Below are positions 21,521 to 33,700 of a stretch of 64,000 nucleotides of DNA, piece by piece. Both the position numbers and the translations under genes were made by a program. Where the stretch lies: assembly GCA_900708905.1 (NCBI GenBank), contig CAADRB010000032.1, positions 1,400,979 through 1,464,978 on the forward strand. The letters are read 5' to 3'. Each line of letters begins with the position of its first letter. Positions within the stretch are counted from its first letter, which is position 1. The DNA comes from Hymenolepis diminuta (taxonomy: Eukaryota > Platyhelminthes > Cestoda > Cyclophyllidea > Hymenolepididae). The notes under the pieces were generated by a model. The model did not search any database. It was not told the origin of the DNA and worked only from the letters and a program-made list of their open reading frames with translations.

Positions 21521-21600
21521 ACGTATTAAACTTAGCGTTTTCTTTTTAGGTTGTTTGATGAAAATATGAAAGAAATCGAATTTTTTGTAATTTTCTTCAT

Positions 21601-24449
21601 TAAACGAATTGTTGCTCTGCTCTCATGGTTCTTGAGTGTTGTCTGCATTAGTTTCCGGTATTTTTCAATCTGATTTTATAGTCGCATACTATTTTTAAGG
21701 CAAGAAAATTACCGTGGGGTTATTATATATGAAAATTTGTAATTTTGTTTTCAGCGTGTAATTTTGTGTGCTCATTGTGTAATATATTTCGCTTGATCAT
21801 GTTCTCGTGTAAGGTGTCATTGTCTTTTACGAAACTATCGATCCCTCTAACTGTCCTTCACCTGTTAGCAATTTAACGGTGAAGTATGTGTTAGGCGTTT
21901 GTATCTCCCCAGGACTTTTTTGCACTAGAGCTTAAATGATTTTATGATATAGCTCGCAGTCTATGTGGTAGGGAACTAGAATTCTGTCCCTGCTACTTTG
22001 TTAAGTTTACGACTTTTTACACTCAGACGAACATGCTAACCGAATATAAGTTCTTAAACGGGTTGTACGTGCTATTTTTCTGGAGAATTTTTAATACTAA
22101 ATGGGATGGTCGGTAGTAAATGCAAGGGAACCTGTTAGTATCTCGAACTCGATCTGAGTTTGCTCTTTTAATTGATGGTTCTCATCTGCAGTATCGACTA
22201 TGAGCTATCAAACAAGTAGCTACTGAGTAATTTGCAGGTTCGTCAATTTGTTGGAGCATTTCATTATGCTGTCCAAAAAGAAGCTGTGAGAGAGGGTAGC
22301 GGTAGGATGGTTGGTTCTCGACGTTTTTGCCCTTTATTGTATACTACTATAGGTCATTATGCTATTACACTTTATTTCATTGTCTTAACTCTAAGATGTC
22401 CTTTAGAGTAGGGGCGTTGGGATCTGAGTGGCGACGCTTTCGGAGGTAAAATAACACTAATCCCGAAAGTAAAGTTTCTTTTAGAGCTCGGTAAAGGTAA
22501 CTCGGATTGTTGTAGACTGTACGGGTTTAGGTACGACGAGAAAGTTGTTTGATTGCGCATCCGTTGTCCGTCGATGGGCAACCAGTCAATATCAACTGTT
22601 AATTAGAATGAGCATGGCTACGTGTCCATTACAAAGAGATCACACGGACATTTTAGTCATGGTGTTCAGGTGCCAGGCGTGGGTCCTGCTTTGTTTTTGG
22701 ATGCGCATTCCTCCTGACAGCTTGACAGTTATTTAAGACTAACTGTTACCAGTTCTGCGTAATTAATAACGTCTTGAATTAATTGTATTCTGTCTTAACC
22801 TTCCCTCTCCAGTTTGAGTAGATTGTAATCTACTGATATGTAGTGGACCGATATGTCATAGACGTAAGGTTATATCTCCTAGCAATACAAGCTCACATTC
22901 TGCAGGTCATTGGTATCTAATCTGGTTGAAATTCTTTTCGGTCCTGCAATGATTTTACCCGCGACTGTGAATATCATAAAATAATGTACATAGATCTTCT
23001 ATAGGGCATATTACATAGATAGGGTGAATTATCAAAGGACATATAACTATTACAGTTAGGATAAACAGCTTACAGCAGACAACCACAGTTTTCAGAGATC
23101 CAGAATAGAGGGTTGGGGAAGAGTTTATCAAATACCAACCGTTAAAAATTGAGGGGGAGGGAGAATACGGTTATGACAGATAATGTTGGAAGAGTGTGGG
23201 CGCTTACATAGTTCAGTCTGGAAAGAAGGATAAGCATTGAGGAGCGTCCAAAACTCAATGAGGGTTTTAACAGGTCATAGCAAATATGGCAAGCGAGTCC
23301 GAAGTCCAAAGTGGATCTTTGATAGGCGGTCACAATAAATCAATCACTACGGTGATATCTGAAATCTGACTGGCTGTGGTAACCGATATAAGCTCCGTCT
23401 GCGTCAGTTGTGCTCTCATCGGTTTCGATGAGTCGGCTACGATTGGGAGAGTAACATATAACCTTAAATTAACTAAGATATCCACTATAGTTAAGAGCAA
23501 ATGTCTTGCTTTATTTTTACACAATCTACGATATCGATATCCCAGCCAGAAGAAGGAAAAAACACGAGTTATCATTGTTATAGCGAAAACTTATTACAAT
23601 TCAATTTATGCAAATGCATAAAAGTTCTGTTTCTTCTTATAAACAATATGAAGGTTAAGTGTTATTCAATAAAATGGGAAAAATTATAAATTCGCCTAGG
23701 AAAAATTTTTATGCCCAAGTATTCTGTAAGATTGATGTCATATCACTGGAAACACGAATGAAAACAAGGCCATAAATTGAGGTATGCCTGACAAAGTTGA
23801 ATGTTAATCTCTATCATAATCGCTTCACAACGGTTTAGGAGCCCATTCTGGTTTGTAATGAGTGATCGGCCTTTCACTCTGCACTGTCGATTGAGGACAT
23901 CCTATTTAATGATTATTTAATGTTCAGGTTTGGATTTCTTCTCACTCTGTCCCATCACGTATTTGGTCTTAATTAAGTTGATTGAGATATCCTGTGTTTT
24001 GCTGTGTTTCTAGTAGGTCGGCGCATCGTGTTTTTGTACTAGAGGGTGTGTAATATCTGACTAATTGATTTTTATGACCTACGGCTACTATTTGTCATTT
24101 CCTGCCTCTCGCCCGCACTCTAAATTATAGAGACGAAATTCGATAATGACGGCCGGTCAGCTTTCTTTTTATTTATTTAGTAGTTGTTTTGTGTCTAATA
24201 AACAGTGTATGGAACGGTTTGGGACAGGTGAATCAAAAATTACGAAAATGTCTATAAGCTGCCTTTCTCTTCAAAAATCTGAAGTGTCATTTATCTCATT
24301 TACCGCGGTCTATTGAATCCATGATCTTGTACATAGCCTTAACTTAAGGATACTAAGTATGTGCTAGAAAAGGCCCCCCTCTGCTAATGAGCGTCTTTTA
24401 AAACTACGTAAATCAAAATCGCGAAGAGATAGTTCCTTTTCACATTGTG
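21601..24449. other. Long stretch without a recognised gene
   Basis: Short ORFs at 22372-22736 and 23142-23621 overlap on both strands and show no domain. Part may be the last exon of snoRNA host 2 or unknown repeats. No tRNA or further C/D boxes were found. Confidence 0.35.
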
Positions 24450-24665
24450 ACTACGTTAAAACCTTATTAGTCTCATTAAATAACCTACAAAAGCCAGAAC
24501 TCAATAACAGCACGGGATTAAGCCAACTTCAGCAGTTTATTCAAAATTTTACCAAGCAACGACTCATAAGTTTAGTACGTTTAAACAAAAATGCAACTGT
24601 TATGAATAACTAACAATGAACCGTTAATTTAATTTTTCTTGGATTAAGCCCAACACCTGAGTGTT
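24450..24665. repeat. Direct repeat, left copy (possible LTR)
   Basis: CCTACAAAAGCCAGAACTC, AATAACAGCACGGGATTAAG, CAGCAGTTTATTCAAAATTT and a TTTTTCTTGGATTAAGCC end match the block at 25975-26185 in order and spacing with about one change in five. Direct orientation, about 1.5 kb apart. Confidence 0.55.
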
Positions 24666-25974
24666 GGATCCATCTCGAATCTTCTCTGAGCTCTTTTGAA
24701 GCGTCCGGATTTACGGTCGGGCCAATGATTGTGTTGGGTCTCCGAAGTTTTGAGATTCCAAGGCGGAGGAAGGCCACATACATCCAGATAGACCATCATT
24801 GGATCCGTTTCGGTTTAGAGATCAAGGCTGTGTGCCCAAAATAGAGATTTTCTCAATAGCGTACCCACACTTGGACACATATATGAGGTGCCGTCCGGTA
24901 CTTAAAGTATTAGAGGTTGAAAATCTTTTCCACTGTCTTCTCCCCTCGTGACACGAGAAATTACATTTTTAGATTGTCAGCAAGTTGCTTATCCAGACCA
25001 TTGAGATTTGACGGAGAGTGTAAGATGGAGTTGGTTAGACAACGACAGAAGTCCTCAAATCGAGCAGAAGAGAACTGGGTGATATTTCTGGACACAATTA
25101 ATTTTAATATGCCATGAGTGGCTGTTGAAAGAAGTACGGGTTGTGGTAGATTTAAGAGGTATGATCTTTGACCTCTTTGAATACGAATCCACCAGGATAT
25201 GAGATTCCTTGGATAAGTCTAACGAGACTGAGATCAAAGTGGAACCAAGGAGTCTTAGTTTGAGAACACATAAAGTGATCCTGCGGAGAAATGAGTGGAG
25301 TCATTTGCTTGCCTGCATTTTGGTACTGTTCCATTTGAGTAAAAGGTGAGTTTAGCAAGAACAATTTGCTCGGGTTCTTTACATTTATCATCCACCAGTC
25401 CCGATCGCTTAGGGCAGGAAACGAGCTTTGGTTTAGCTTGAATGTACTTCCATTGATTAAGACATTTTGAAGACTTGACCTTGGTGGACGATTTAGGAGT
25501 TCTGGTGGAGGCAAAATTACAACGACCCTCTTTATGTCCCTTTAGGCGGTATATTTAATTTAACTTGGCGATCAAGCAGACAGGGTTTCAGCACTGATTT
25601 TTGAAGTTAATTGATACTTGGCTCAGAGACAAGTCGTGCTGGAACAAATTTAGACCTGGAAGATTTCATTAAGTGCGTTTTTTTCGTTACTTTTACATTA
25701 TCTCCGACTGATGGGTGTAACTCCAAGTCATCACTGGCCACCTCAACAAAAGTTGCAGCAGAAAGCACTGTGGGAGATAATGGTACAACAGAAAATAGAG
25801 GACAATTTTTAGTAGAAGTGATAGGAGCATCATTAGAATATTTAGCAGAATATCAATTTTTGCAGACAAAGTCTCAAATATTTCGTAATGTATTTGAGTA
25901 ATCCAATGTATATTGAAAAGGGAACTTTTTTGCCTTCGCCATTGTAGAAATCATCAGAGATGGTAATTATTATG
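24666..25974 (-). mobile_element. Interior between direct repeats, possible small LTR element
   Basis: The interval is bounded by the two direct repeats. It holds a minus-strand ORF of 120 codons (25152-25514) rich in polar residues, with no catalytic motif and no similarity I recognise. No reverse transcriptase, integrase or clear primer-binding site is visible. A non-autonomous (TRIM-like) element is one reading; two insertions of one repeat is the alternative. Confidence 0.25.
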
Positions 25975-26185
25975 TGCTCGCAACCTGCTTTAAACTTATT
26001 ACCCTCCCAAAATGGCCTACAAAAGTCACGACTCAATAATAACACGTGATTAAGCAAATTTCAGCAATCTACTCTAAATTTTACCGTTCAGCTACTGATA
26101 AATTTGGTGCATTTTAACAAAAATGTAAATTTTTGAATAATTAACAATAAATTGCTAATATGATTTTTCCTGGATAAGGATCCCT
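25975..26185. repeat. Direct repeat, right copy (possible LTR)
   Basis: Partner of 24450-24665: GGCCTACAAAAGTCACGACTC, AATAACACGTGATTAAG, AATCTACTCTAAATTTTACC and TTTTTCCTGGATAAGG occur in the same order. Confidence 0.55.
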
Positions 26186-26602
26186 CATTTTTATACAACA
26201 GATACATTCAGCTATACTACTTTCGTCTAACTTTGAGCACATAAGAGCAGACATTTCAACTTAGTTGTCTCAGTCTTTACGGTTAGCAGCTTAATATCGT
26301 GTAAATTCTGATTTGCAGTAGGAAGCGCGAATTACAGCCCAAAATCCACGTTATTAGTTCATTCTTCGATTCTTATTTTCAACTTCAAGTAATTAGAATT
26401 TTAAACTCTCTTTTACCAAAAGAATACCATAAATGTATAATGACTCTGTTGTTGTATTATGCCATGAATAAACGTCTTTTCTGAGGAGGAAATAAAGACC
26501 ATGATAGAAGCAAAAGAAACTAGAGAAAGCCAAATAGTAATAGTAAGCCATGAAGTCTCATAGATCTGTACATGCCAAATAGAGAGGGAGAGAGATCAGG
26601 AT

Positions 26603-29600
26603 TCAGCGTCTAGATCCCCAATGGTGCGAACCAATTGAAAACGCGGACGCCACTCCACCACTTCGTGTGGAAGTTGACTCTGCATTCTGAGTGGAAGACG
26701 AAGGTGAGACTCCAAGGGAAGACGATGATTGAAATGAGGGGACTAGTGTGGTGGAACGATTACCAGACCGCTGAATATCAGCATCCTCTCCTCCTCTTTG
26801 AATCCCTGCTCCTCCACGAGATGAAGAGGTGAGAGAGGAGGAAAAGGAGGTGTTAGCTACATCACTTCCTTCATGAAGGACATTTCCAGAAGATTCTTCA
26901 GGCTCTGTTACAACCACGGGAACATTAGCTGCGGTAGAAGTGAGACCCAAACCTGCTGCACTTCCACGACAAATTGCAGTGTCGAGAATCTCTGCATCTG
27001 TCATGTCTCGATCAGAAATGGAGAGTAGGAAAAGCATCTCTTCGTGGATTTTGGACTCGGGAAACTCCACCTTGATGAGACGCTTTTCGGAGGAGTAGTG
27101 AATGGCAATACAATCAATACTCTTGAGCTTGTGACAGCGCCAGTAGAAACCCCACTCACAGATCTCATTCTGTTCACATTTGTCCCGAACGTCTTTGATG
27201 AAAACTACCCGATCGGCAAACATTAAAGCGTATTTCTCAAGGCATTCAATGTTGCGTAGTAGGTTGTCATGGGAATTGCTAAAAGAAAAAATCAATTATT
27301 TAACAGAAAAGTGCTAAAACAGATCCCCAATACCTATGCTTATTTGTAATATNNNNNNNNNNNNGGGGGAAGGATGAAATTCTATAGTATACTAAGTATT
27401 GGCAGTTAAATACCATAGAAGATGAAGTGTCACTCATTATATTTACGCAATCTCATGAATTGATTAGCTTTTATGTAACTTGTATTAAATGTAAGAAAAT
27501 ATGTCCCTCTTTTGTTAATGACTTGCCTGTTAAAATCATGGCAGTCCTACTAATACCTAGCATGAATAAACTTATTAAATCAAATTTAGCTTGGGTACAT
27601 TGGAGGTGGTAACGGAGAGACTCTAGAGTGGGATTTTAGCCATCTCCGACTTAACGGTTAGTAGTTTTACACTGCGGACATACACCTTGACAAAAGTAGC
27701 ACGTTCTAAACTAGAGAAAAAATCATTTAGTGACGTAGAGACTGGTGAGTTATTCACGGTGTCCAGAGTTTATTGACCAGTTGATTAATTTAGACGATTG
27801 GTAAACCACTTGGAATATATTTTTATCCTGGAGGGATGATAAGAACTAATAAGATTTTAGCATATTGGAGCTCACTAGAATAAGTTGACAACAGAACTTA
27901 CACTTTTAATGCATGAGCTGAAAAAGAAAGTCGCATCTATCATAAACATGAAGTTACAAATAACAAAGGAGGACTGTTTAAACATTGAAATTACATTGAG
28001 GTCAGGCAATAAGGGTTAATTAAATGACTATCACACGTTGAAACGGAAATTGGTTGGATGCTAAGAATTGACAAGTTTTTTTTCATTGTGCACTGGTGAC
28101 AGCGGTCAACGTGTGAGTCGAACAAAGAGAAGATCACGAGATTGATGCCCATCGGTGTACATCCAGTGATATAGATGGGCAGTCACACTGGTTAATTCTG
28201 GTTAGCAAGAGAGGCGGTAGAATACAGATTTTAGATATTAGTGGCTCCAGGGTATTGCCTCTCTAAGTAAAGTGTTGTAGACACCTGCCTTTGGCATATT
28301 CTAGTCATTTATTATAATCAACAGGAAATTATCTACTGTTTCAAAAATTGTGGATTATTTTCAAGAGCAGGAATTAGAAATCACAAAATGACGAAAATAT
28401 TCAAGGAGGAAACATACTGACAAGATCGTCCACATAATCGGTGGTAACATTCACTAGTCTTTTAAGTCAATGAGCTTAAAATAAAACAATTACTTTCCTG
28501 TTCTATTTTTTTATTAACTGCAAATTTTAGCCGCACAAACTAACCGTCTTCTACATGTATACAAGGTATAAACCACACATTATCCAGTTTAATTCTATTC
28601 TAAAAATAGAATGTAATAATACAAGTAGGATACAAAAAATCTTAAGAGAAACGTACTTGGTATAGGAGAAGACATTGTTGTATCTGTTCATGGTCAATTT
28701 GACGATGGGCTGCAAAGGAAACGAAAATGGTAAAGTTAAAGGAAAGATAAGAATGTATATTTTGTTTCACTTATTTGTACTCTTAAAAAATACAATTCAC
28801 ATATTCGTCCCCCGTGGAACTTAGAGCATCTTTTTGCAGAAAAGACGACATTCTTAAATTTTAGAGAAAGCTGGTCTGAAAGTGCAACAAATTTCAATAA
28901 CTTCAAATTCTGGATGCTTCAAATATTATAAAGGACAAAGTCGGTTAAATTTTCACCTATCGGAAAGACATGACAATACTAAATTAAGACTAATTTATCA
29001 AGACACCTTAAAGGAGAAATGCACTTAATTTTGAAGAATGCTGACGGATATCTTTGACACATTTTCCATAGACTAAATTCCCTTGAAGAGAAAAGCGATG
29101 CCCTTAGTTTATTGAAGAGGTTGCACGCACGACGGATCGCAAAAGCTGTAAATAAACTACTTCTGATCGTATCCAGTACAAGAGCGGTTGAACGGTCATC
29201 AATCAGAATGATATACTTGACACAGTTCGGGGACTAAATACCGTCATTTTGTCTCAATTTAGCAATAGCATTTGCAAACTTGTAAACTACGAATTTTCAA
29301 TCGTTAAGTGTATATGATAGTTGTAGAAGTGTCATACAAACACTCACACGAAAACGATATACACGGTAACGCTTGTAACTGTCATGAATTAAGTCGTTGG
29401 AGAATTCCATTTAATAAAAGGTTCTTTACTATAAGAAATACGGACGATGTGTAGTGATACATCTATACGACGGCCCAGTATGAACTCATACACGGTCATG
29501 GTTGTGTAGCGTTGAGACGATAATGTCCTGGCTGATTATACAAGAATTTACTGAAACCAGCCATTATATAATGAAAACTTGACAGAGGTTACGTTTGAGA

Positions 29601-30345
29601 TTCTCGATCCAATGACCATTTGTTGTCATCTACTTAATATTAGCAGATGTTATAACAAAAACAAAACTAAAATTCCCCTCAAAGAATTAATAACTACTCA
29701 CCGAAGGACTTGATTCCATATCTATGTTTGACAGTAATGTAATCAGAACCAAACACTAGCAATTTAGAATAGAAAAAAAGATAAAAATGAGAGAAAGTTT
29801 GAGTACCTTTCTAGTTGAGGCAAATATTGCCTTAGTGATTTTAGGATACTTGACAATGTAGATGCTGGCAGCGTTAGGTTTCTCCTGTGATTCTTCAGCA
29901 ACCATCTTTTCCAATTTTTCTTCACATGCTCGTCGCAAACCCTCCAGACAGTAAAATCGGGTTTCGATTAGGAGCTCCTCAAGATCTTGACGAGAATCTG
30001 GCAGAGGAACCGATCCATCTCGAAGGTAATTGAGAATAAGATGAAAGTGTTTGCCACTACGATCCAGCAGAACCCATCCTAAGAATACATGAAATACTTG
30101 GTGACTAATTTTGCAAAAGGAAGGTCAAATATAAAATAAATTGGGAAAATTTTCTCGGCAAATTATTAATTTGGTGTTTTACCGTCATCATCAGTTTTGA
30201 CATCCATACGACCACTAAACAAGGCCTTGAGCATACTGTCTTCCCGAGTGAGAGTTGAAATGGTAGTGTAGAAGAGAGAACCCCCAACATTAAGCTTTAC
30301 ATAATTCCCAAGCCAATCTCGACTGCCCAGACACTCGACGGACAT
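26603..30345 (-). CDS. BACURD-type BTB adaptor of Cul3 ubiquitin ligase (KCTD10/KCTD13/TNFAIP1-like)
   Basis: Cytoplasmic substrate adaptor; relatives bring RhoA and other targets to Cullin-3. Four exons join in phase: 30345-30183, 30078-29807, 28709-28657, 27278-26603 (stop TGA 26603-26605), giving 387 residues. The start chosen is the ATG at 30345, in frame just before the T1/BTB domain ([18 protein letters not shown], then [39 protein letters not shown]). The exon is open upstream to an acceptor at about 30385, so an extra 5' exon is possible. The middle has [14 protein letters not shown] and [12 protein letters not shown], and then VVFIKDV and [12 protein letters not shown], the family's C-terminal core. 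Human relatives are 310-330 residues; the extra length is a Ser/Thr/Gly-rich tail of about 110 residues. The long intron between exons 2 and 3 is empty; intron 27279-28656 holds 12 N and a SINE. Ortholog choice among the three vertebrate paralogues is not meaningful here. Confidence 0.88.
27353..27364. other. Assembly gap (12 N)
   Basis: Short run of N inside the last intron of the BACURD gene; splice borders are not affected. Confidence 1.
28088..28262 (+). repeat. tRNA-derived SINE, diverged copy
   Basis: The head CACTGGTGACAGCGGTCAAC resembles an A box and CACGAGATTGATGCCCATC a B box. The body ACTGGTTAATTCTGG, GCAAGAGAGGCGGTAGAAT matches the SINE at 46933. It is within the last BACURD intron. 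Confidence 0.55.
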
Positions 30346-30599
30346 CGCTAGAGAATTTGAGGCTATATGGGCCAATATGGTCCCCTAGAGTATTTCAATC
30401 AGAATTTTTATTGATAAACATATATTTTAAATTTATATATATAATATGCAGAATTAGATTTTTAAAATTAAAACGTGAATTTTTTAGGCACCGGAAATAA
30501 ATGTAAGTAAAAATCATCAAAGATGCAAAATAACAAATGATTCACCTCAGTAAATATTTTAATTTCTAGCAAACCTTTAATAAATGACACTAAATAGCT

Positions 30600-30760
30600 C
30601 TTTATGGGATTCTAACTTGAAATCGGGCCTGATCCACCGTTATAAATCACGGCAAGCAGCGAGGGTTGATTGAAGTCCGTGCTTTTCACCGAAATAATGA
30701 GTGAAGTTCGTCAGCTTCCTGGGGTAGGATTGTTTGCCCAATTTTTTATATATTTCAATG
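30600..30760. promoter_or_regulatory. Possible promoter/5' UTR of the BACURD gene
   Basis: About 100 bases here are clearly less AT-rich than the surroundings (GGGCCTGATCCACCG, CGGCAAGCAGCGAGGG), just upstream of the first known exon of the minus-strand gene. On the plus strand a short ATG frame (30697-30723) followed by a GTAGGA donor starts here, so the region could also fire the other way. No core promoter motif is certain. Confidence 0.25.
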
Positions 30761-33700
30761 TTTAATTATTTAAACGTATGGCTGCACTTGTGTTTCGATG
30801 GACGCTTTTTGCATTTTGATATATTTCAGTGCCTTAAATTAATCGCAATGTGGTTTTATGGTCACGTTTATTTTAATACCTGACTGTATGTTTTGAAGGC
30901 ATAAAGTAGTATGGTGTTATTGTTTTATACTCTTTCCTGTAAATGGATCCTTATGCAACTTATCGTTGTAGCATAATAACTAGTTCCACTTATTTAAATT
31001 TATTAACTTCGTGAATTTTATTTCTACAGTTGAAACTTTATGGTTTTTGTTAAATTTTTAGTACGATGTAATTTACTGTTTTTCTTGTCTGTTCTTCTCA
31101 ATCCATATATTTAGATTATTTTCTTTGACTTTTTCGACATTTGATTACGTAAGTTTTATATTTTTAACCTCGATATATCTGTGTTTTTCCGACTTTCTTT
31201 TTAATGTTGGTTAACTTCCCAACTATTTGTTGTTCTCAGTTTCAAGCTGCATAGTTATAGTTGCTATTATAGAGTTTTTTACCCCGGTTGTCGGAGCAAA
31301 TTTTTTGTTTCATTAAATCTGAATTTTTATACCTTTCTGCATTTATATCAAGAGTTTATTGAATGCCTGACACATGGTGTCGGGAAGTGAGGTAGAAAAA
31401 TTAATGTAACAAATCAGAACAACACCGTGTCGTCTGAGAAATCATATTGCCAGTGCTTTTCCGGAGCACCATCTTGTCTCATCTATGATTAATAACCTCA
31501 GAAAAGTTGTTATTTTGCCCCTTGAATTTGGTAATATAGAAGTTGATAACATTATGAATCAATTTCCAATAAGGCAGTCACTCTTGATTGAATTTCCACT
31601 TATATACTTTTGGAGGTTCTTCAAATTTCCCGCTGTTTTAAGTATTTTATCATATATATGTCGATCATGAGGCGGAATTGACTTGACTTCACTGCATTAA
31701 CTGGTCAATCAGAAACTGATCGTGGCATCAGATGTAGATTATTAAGAGGACAGATCCATTAAAATAAATGATAATTAAATGTCAAAAGGCTAAGGGATAC
31801 TCAATAAGTTCATTACAATTTGATTAGAATTCATGAAATGCCATATTTAAGTATGGTGTTTCGCCTTTTTTTAATATTTGAGTCTTTCAAGTTTACTTGG
31901 AGCTTAATTTGAAGGAATGCACTTAGTTTGCCTGGAGGAATGAATGGGAATCAATTTTTTTTTATTCATGCTTACATCTTCAAGTGAACTTTAAAGTAGG
32001 GCCGTGGAACTACTTCCATATTCATAATTGAAAAGTTGATATAAACTAGGAGATGCAGCTTAGGTAGAAATTATTTCGTTTGATAGCAGAAAAAACGTAC
32101 ATCTGAAGCCATCCTAGCGTCTATCCCATTGCCATAACTGTATTTAAAATAAGTTAACTTAGGTGGTGTACTGATCAACTGATGGTTCGATATGATTGGC
32201 TCTGTTCCCGCTTGATCTGATCTAAGCTGATTCGGAGAACTCTGCATGCTTCCATCCTATGTGAATCAGTGTAGTCGGCCATTCCTATCATCTAGTATCC
32301 TCTACTAAGAGTCGAACTTGTAATCTTTGGTTTGATCGATATGCATGTTAAGAGCTGTGTCAATTTGATCACTAAGCTTACCTCCTTTTTGATACTTTAG
32401 GCTTCATTTTATAGATTGCTACTTATATCTATAAGTAGATTTTATTATATATATTGCATTTTTACAACTAGTCAATTAAATTCGCTCAATCACTTGCGCA
32501 AATAAATGATACCCTTCCTTAGTAAAACTTTTTCGAGGAAATATAAATTACTTGTTTGTATTTTTTCCGGCTCCTGAATATCCGTAATTCAGTATATTTT
32601 AGTTATAGAGCTAAACTATTGAAGACAGTCAAGTAATTTACTTAATCCGGATTGAATTACCTACTTATCGAGCAAATACTTTGTAAATATGTACCTATTT
32701 GTATTCATTAAATGATATCATTCATGTCAAATGTCTCTAAATGAATATAGGTTGCCTGTTTCATACCTAGACGTTTTTCTGAGTTCATCTTCACGCGTTT
32801 CCCTAATGCTACGTTACCTAGGTTGGGGCTTCCTGGAAATGGGGTAGACTACTACTAACTTGCGTCTGCCTTTACAACAAGTTTAATTTCCTCTGCAGAT
32901 AGTTCCCCGATAATTTTTTTTGAACTTTATTATTAGTCGCTCTGTGAGTAAAATAAGGACACTTAGAAGGTACACCTGAGAAGAAATGGTATTAGTACAA
33001 CCTAAGTTCATGTACTACTAATGCGAAGAAGAAATTAAATTTATTTCATATTTCACTCTCGTTCATGTTTGATCTTAATTCAGCGGGACAAACTTGAGTT
33101 TTTCGTGCATTGAAGGCGGTTGTTCGTTTTGCCGTTTATAAACCAATTAATTTTTTGTTTTCTAAATAAATAGTGGAATACGATGCCTTTTGTGGTCAAA
33201 TATTTATTTTTGTTATTAACAGAGAGAAGGTTTCTCTTGTTTTGCTTGCTCATTTCATTTATAAATGGCCGATAAAACCGAGTATCTGATAGTAATTTGT
33301 AATTTTATTCTTTTTAAACGCATGTTTAAGCCTCGTCAATCTTGGCAAATGACTTTTCTAATTCAATCTCAGGTTTCTATTGTTAACTGCATTTTTCATA
33401 TTTCTTTTTAAGCTAACAATCCCTGAATTTACCATCGCCTACTCTTCGAACTTGAGATTTAAAGTGGATAAATTCACTTGGTAATCTAGGTATTATCGAT
33501 TGTAAATGGGGAAAAAAACCAAACCTGAGTCAACCATCCTTACTATTGAATTTTGGGAAATGCTGAGTTGATCTAATTAACTGGAGTTTGTTAATTATTC
33601 GTCTTTTTGCTTTCATTAGCTCTGCTAGTTAATTTACGCTACTGAAGATCTCGTTTTCTGTGTGAAGGATTTTGGAATTCGTAAAACTATAGTTCCTCGA

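Larger units (their letters stand above)
20758..21600 (+). ncRNA. snoRNA host gene 2 (non-coding, multi-exon)
   Basis: Exons read by splice borders: about 20758-20775, 20885-20940, 21040-21050, 21155-21205, 21304-21314, 21416-21445 and one starting at 21550 whose end is not clear. The introns hold six box C/D snoRNAs or relics, in the order a, b, c, b, c, d. No common reading frame is seen. It has the same architecture as host gene 1, with the first half identical to it. A short tail poly(A) signal could not be placed. Confidence 0.6.

Noticed and set aside
13020..21550. CRISPR or tandem array reading of the repeated TTTCGGGTC and TTCTTTCCCC segments
   Set aside because: Eukaryotic context, irregular spacing, and each repeat sits between C and D boxes in an intron; snoRNA paralogues explain them better.
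25152..25600. Possible zinc-knuckle (KGHKEGRCN) in a minus-strand frame
   Set aside because: Only one half of the CX2CX4HX4C pattern is present and the frame is closed just upstream.
32280..32390. Possible tRNA gene on the minus strand
   Set aside because: Only a B-box-like AAGTTCGACTC; no stems pair.
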